Source of the DNA: Burkholderia multivorans ATCC BAA-247
GTDB taxonomy: Bacteria; Pseudomonadota; Gammaproteobacteria; Burkholderiales; Burkholderiaceae
Direction of reading: 5' to 3'
Length of the DNA: 64,000 nucleotides
Assembly: GCF_000959525.1 (NCBI RefSeq)
Contig: NZ_CP009832.1
Coordinates: forward strand, 186,001-250,000
The number at the start of each line of letters is the position of its first letter. Position 1 is the first letter of the stretch. This document shows, in pieces, positions 63,201 through 64,000 of the stretch. A program made the position numbers and the translations under genes. The notes under the pieces are model-generated. The model saw nothing but the letters and a program-made list of their open reading frames with translations. It was not told where the DNA came from and made no database searches.

Positions 63201-64000
63201 GTCACGCAGCTCGCGATGCCGGAAGCGTGCGCGCACGGCACGTTCGTGCCGCCGACGCTGATCGAGATCGGCAGCATCGACGAACTGAAGCGCGAAGTGT
63301 TCGGCCCCGTGCTGCACGTCGTGCGCTATCGCCGCAGCCAGCTCGACAAGCTGCTCGAGCAGATCCGCGCGACGGGCTACGGCCTCACGCTCGGGATCCA
63401 TACGCGGATCGACGAGACGATCGCGCACGTGATCTCGCGCGCGCACGTCGGCAACATCTACGTGAACCGCAACGTGATCGGCGCGGTGGTCGGCGTGCAG
63501 CCGTTCGGCGGCGAAGGGCTCTCCGGTACCGGGCCGAAGGCCGGCGGCGCGCTGTATCTGCAGCGTCTGCTCGCGACGCGTCCGTCGGGCCTGCCGCGTT
63601 CGCTCGCGCAGTCGCTCGTCGCGGACGGCGCGGTGGAAGGCGGCGAGCGTGCGCACCCGGCGGCGGCGCTCACGGCACTGCGCGACTGGCTGATCGAGCA
63701 GCGCGAGCCGGCGCTGGCCGCGCGCTGCGACGGCTACCTCGCGCAGGTGCCGGCCGGCGCGACCGCCGTGCTGACGGGGCCGACGGGCGAGCGAAACACG
63801 TATACACTCGGCCCGCGCGGCACGGTGCTGTGCGTCGCAGCGACGCCGTCCGGCGCACGCGCGCAGCTCGCGGCGGTGCTCGCGACCGGCAACCGCGCGC
63901 TGTTCTCGGGCGCGGCCGGCGAGGCGCTGGTCGCCGCGCTGCCCGCCTCGCTGAAGGCGCATGCGACGGTGCGCAAGCAGGCCGACGCGGCGTTCGACGC
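60285..64000 (+). CDS. putA: Trifunctional PutA: proline dehydrogenase, P5C dehydrogenase and repressor (3' end outside window)
   Basis: Oxidises proline to glutamate in two steps and represses its own gene. 1238 codons are in the window; relatives end near 1310. Domains: ribbon-helix-helix (about 1-47) with Thr5, Gly7, Lys9, His30 and Trp31 at the same positions as E. coli PutA contact residues; proline dehydrogenase barrel (about 180-600; NIDAEEADRLELSLDL, LVKGAYWDTEIK, and FATHNAYTLAAIYHLAG); P5C dehydrogenase (about 640-1120) with Rossmann NFPLAIFMGQVAAALAAGN, glutamate in LIAETGGQNAMI and nucleophilic cysteine in SSFDSAGQRCSALR; C-terminal domain cut off. No proline transporter is next to it in the window. 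Confidence 0.97.
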   Translation, partial: MASTTLGVKVDDLLRSRLKDAATRLERTPHWLIKQAIFAYLERIEHGQLPPELSGHSGVADLADGHATDGEDDNSPHPFLEFAQNVQPQSVLRAAITAAYRRPEPECVPFLIGQARLPANLQADVQSLATRLVEALREKSSGGGVEGLIHEFSLSSQEGVALMCLAEALLRIPDRATRDALIRDKISKGDWRSHVGHAPSLFVNAATWGLMITGKLVTTNSEAGLSSALTRLIGRGGEPLIRKGVDMAMRLMGEQFVTGETISEALANSRKYEARGFRYSYDMLGEAATTEEDAQRYYASYEQAIHAIGKAAGGRGIYEGPGISIKLSALHPRYSRSQQERTMTELLPRVRALALLARRYDIGLNIDAEEADRLELSLDLLEALCFDPDLAGWNGIGFVVQGYQKRCPFVIDYLIDLARRSRHRLMIRLVKGAYWDTEIKRAQVDGLEGYPVYTRKIYTDVSYLACAKKLLAAPDAVYPQFATHNAYTLAAIYHLAGQNYYPGQYEFQCLHGMGEPLYEEVTGRDKLNRPCRVYAPVGTHETLLAYLVRRLLENGANTSFVNRIADKSVSVKELVADPVDEASKVVPLGAPHPKIPLPRNLYGDERPNSMGLDLSNEHRLASLSSALLASAHHPWRAAPMLADDALADAPARDVRNPADQRDIVGTVSEATAEHVSAALAHAVTAAPIWQATPVDARADCLVRAADLLEAQMHTLMGLIVREAGKSLPNAIAEIREAVDFLRYYAAQIRGEFSNDTHRPLGPVVCISPWNFPLAIFMGQVAAALAAGNTVLAKPAEQTPLIAAQAVRLLREAGVPAGAVQLLPGDGETVGAALVADPRTRAVMFTGSTEVARLINKTLSTRLDPDGKPIPLIAETGGQNAMIVDSSALAEQVVADVMQSSFDSAGQRCSALRVLCLQDDVADRTLTMLKGAMQELSLGNPDRLSTDVGPVIDADAKRTIDAHIATMKDKGHAVTQLAMPEACAHGTFVPPTLIEIGSIDELKREVFGPVLHVVRYRRSQLDKLLEQIRATGYGLTLGIHTRIDETIAHVISRAHVGNIYVNRNVIGAVVGVQPFGGEGLSGTGPKAGGALYLQRLLATRPSGLPRSLAQSLVADGAVEGGERAHPAAALTALRDWLIEQREPALAARCDGYLAQVPAGATAVLTGPTGERNTYTLGPRGTVLCVAATPSGARAQLAAVLATGNRALFSGAAGEALVAALPASLKAHATVRKQADAAFD

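Noticed and set aside
60330-63962. A 1210-codon open frame antisense to putA
   Set aside because: Its translation is Arg/Ala/His-rich without domains, and it exactly mirrors the GC-rich third codon positions of putA. It is a shadow frame.

Overview
The window is about 64 kb of GC-rich DNA, with G or C at most codon third positions. Gene content and order point to a Burkholderia, most likely the cepacia complex, and to the main chromosome near its replication origin. This is inferred from the mnmG-rsmG-parA-parB-atp block, the divergent gspC, the hupB/mnmC region, hemE/priA/putA, and protein sequences that look like Burkholderia orthologues. I saw no tRNA, rRNA, insertion sequence, phage gene or CRISPR array. 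Nearly everything is core-genome housekeeping or transport.

Layout. 1-6.7 kb: type II secretion genes gspD-E-F and gspG-H on the minus strand, with a small gspC pointing the other way between gspF and gspG. 7.0-11.7 kb: a periplasmic lytic transglycosylase, a CobW-family GTPase, HU protein and bifunctional mnmC. 11.7-12.4 kb: a gene-free stretch with DnaA boxes and an AT-rich patch, my best candidate for oriC. 12.4-23.5 kb: a CPA2 antiporter with a GCS2-type ligase, a second DnaA-box cluster, a MarR regulator with a cysteine-bearing tail, a glutamine amidotransferase, an Old Yellow Enzyme, a SET-domain protein, a two-component system, and phenylalanine hydroxylation genes (phhA, phhB) with an Lrp-type regulator. 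23.5-27.1 kb: a CYTH protein and a LysR regulator divergent from a GMC oxidoreductase.

27.5-38.4 kb: two complete but differently built branched-chain-amino-acid-type (HAAT) ABC importers. The first is ordered G-F-K-H-M and its LivF-like ATPase has arginine in place of the Walker A lysine. The second is K-H-(M fused to G)-F. The 1.1 kb between them has no gene but holds an orphan terminator (possible small RNA) and a promoter followed by a perfect palindrome. 38.4-44.3 kb: a parS site inside the terminator hairpin of the second importer operon, then mnmG (with a second parS), rsmG, parA, parB and a permease. 44.75-52.6 kb: the F1Fo ATP synthase operon atpIBEFHAGDC. 52.8-64 kb: an acyl-CoA synthetase, an unexplained minus-strand terminator, periplasmic cyclohexadienyl dehydratase (pheC), hemE, priA and the start of trifunctional putA.

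How the parts fit. The parABS locus, DnaA boxes and strand bias (mostly + strand to the right of about 12 kb, mostly - strand to the left) fit an origin-proximal domain. The putA leader contains inverted GTTGCA motifs around a good promoter. GTTGCA is the recognition motif known for E. coli PutA, and this PutA keeps the E. coli DNA-contact residues at identical positions, so autoregulation is a specific prediction. I did not find a clearly new multi-gene system. The best leads are regulatory: the oriC candidate with a split DnaA-box arrangement, parS inside a terminator, the put operator, the unassigned transcripts near 32.5 and 54.6 kb, and the Walker A variant.
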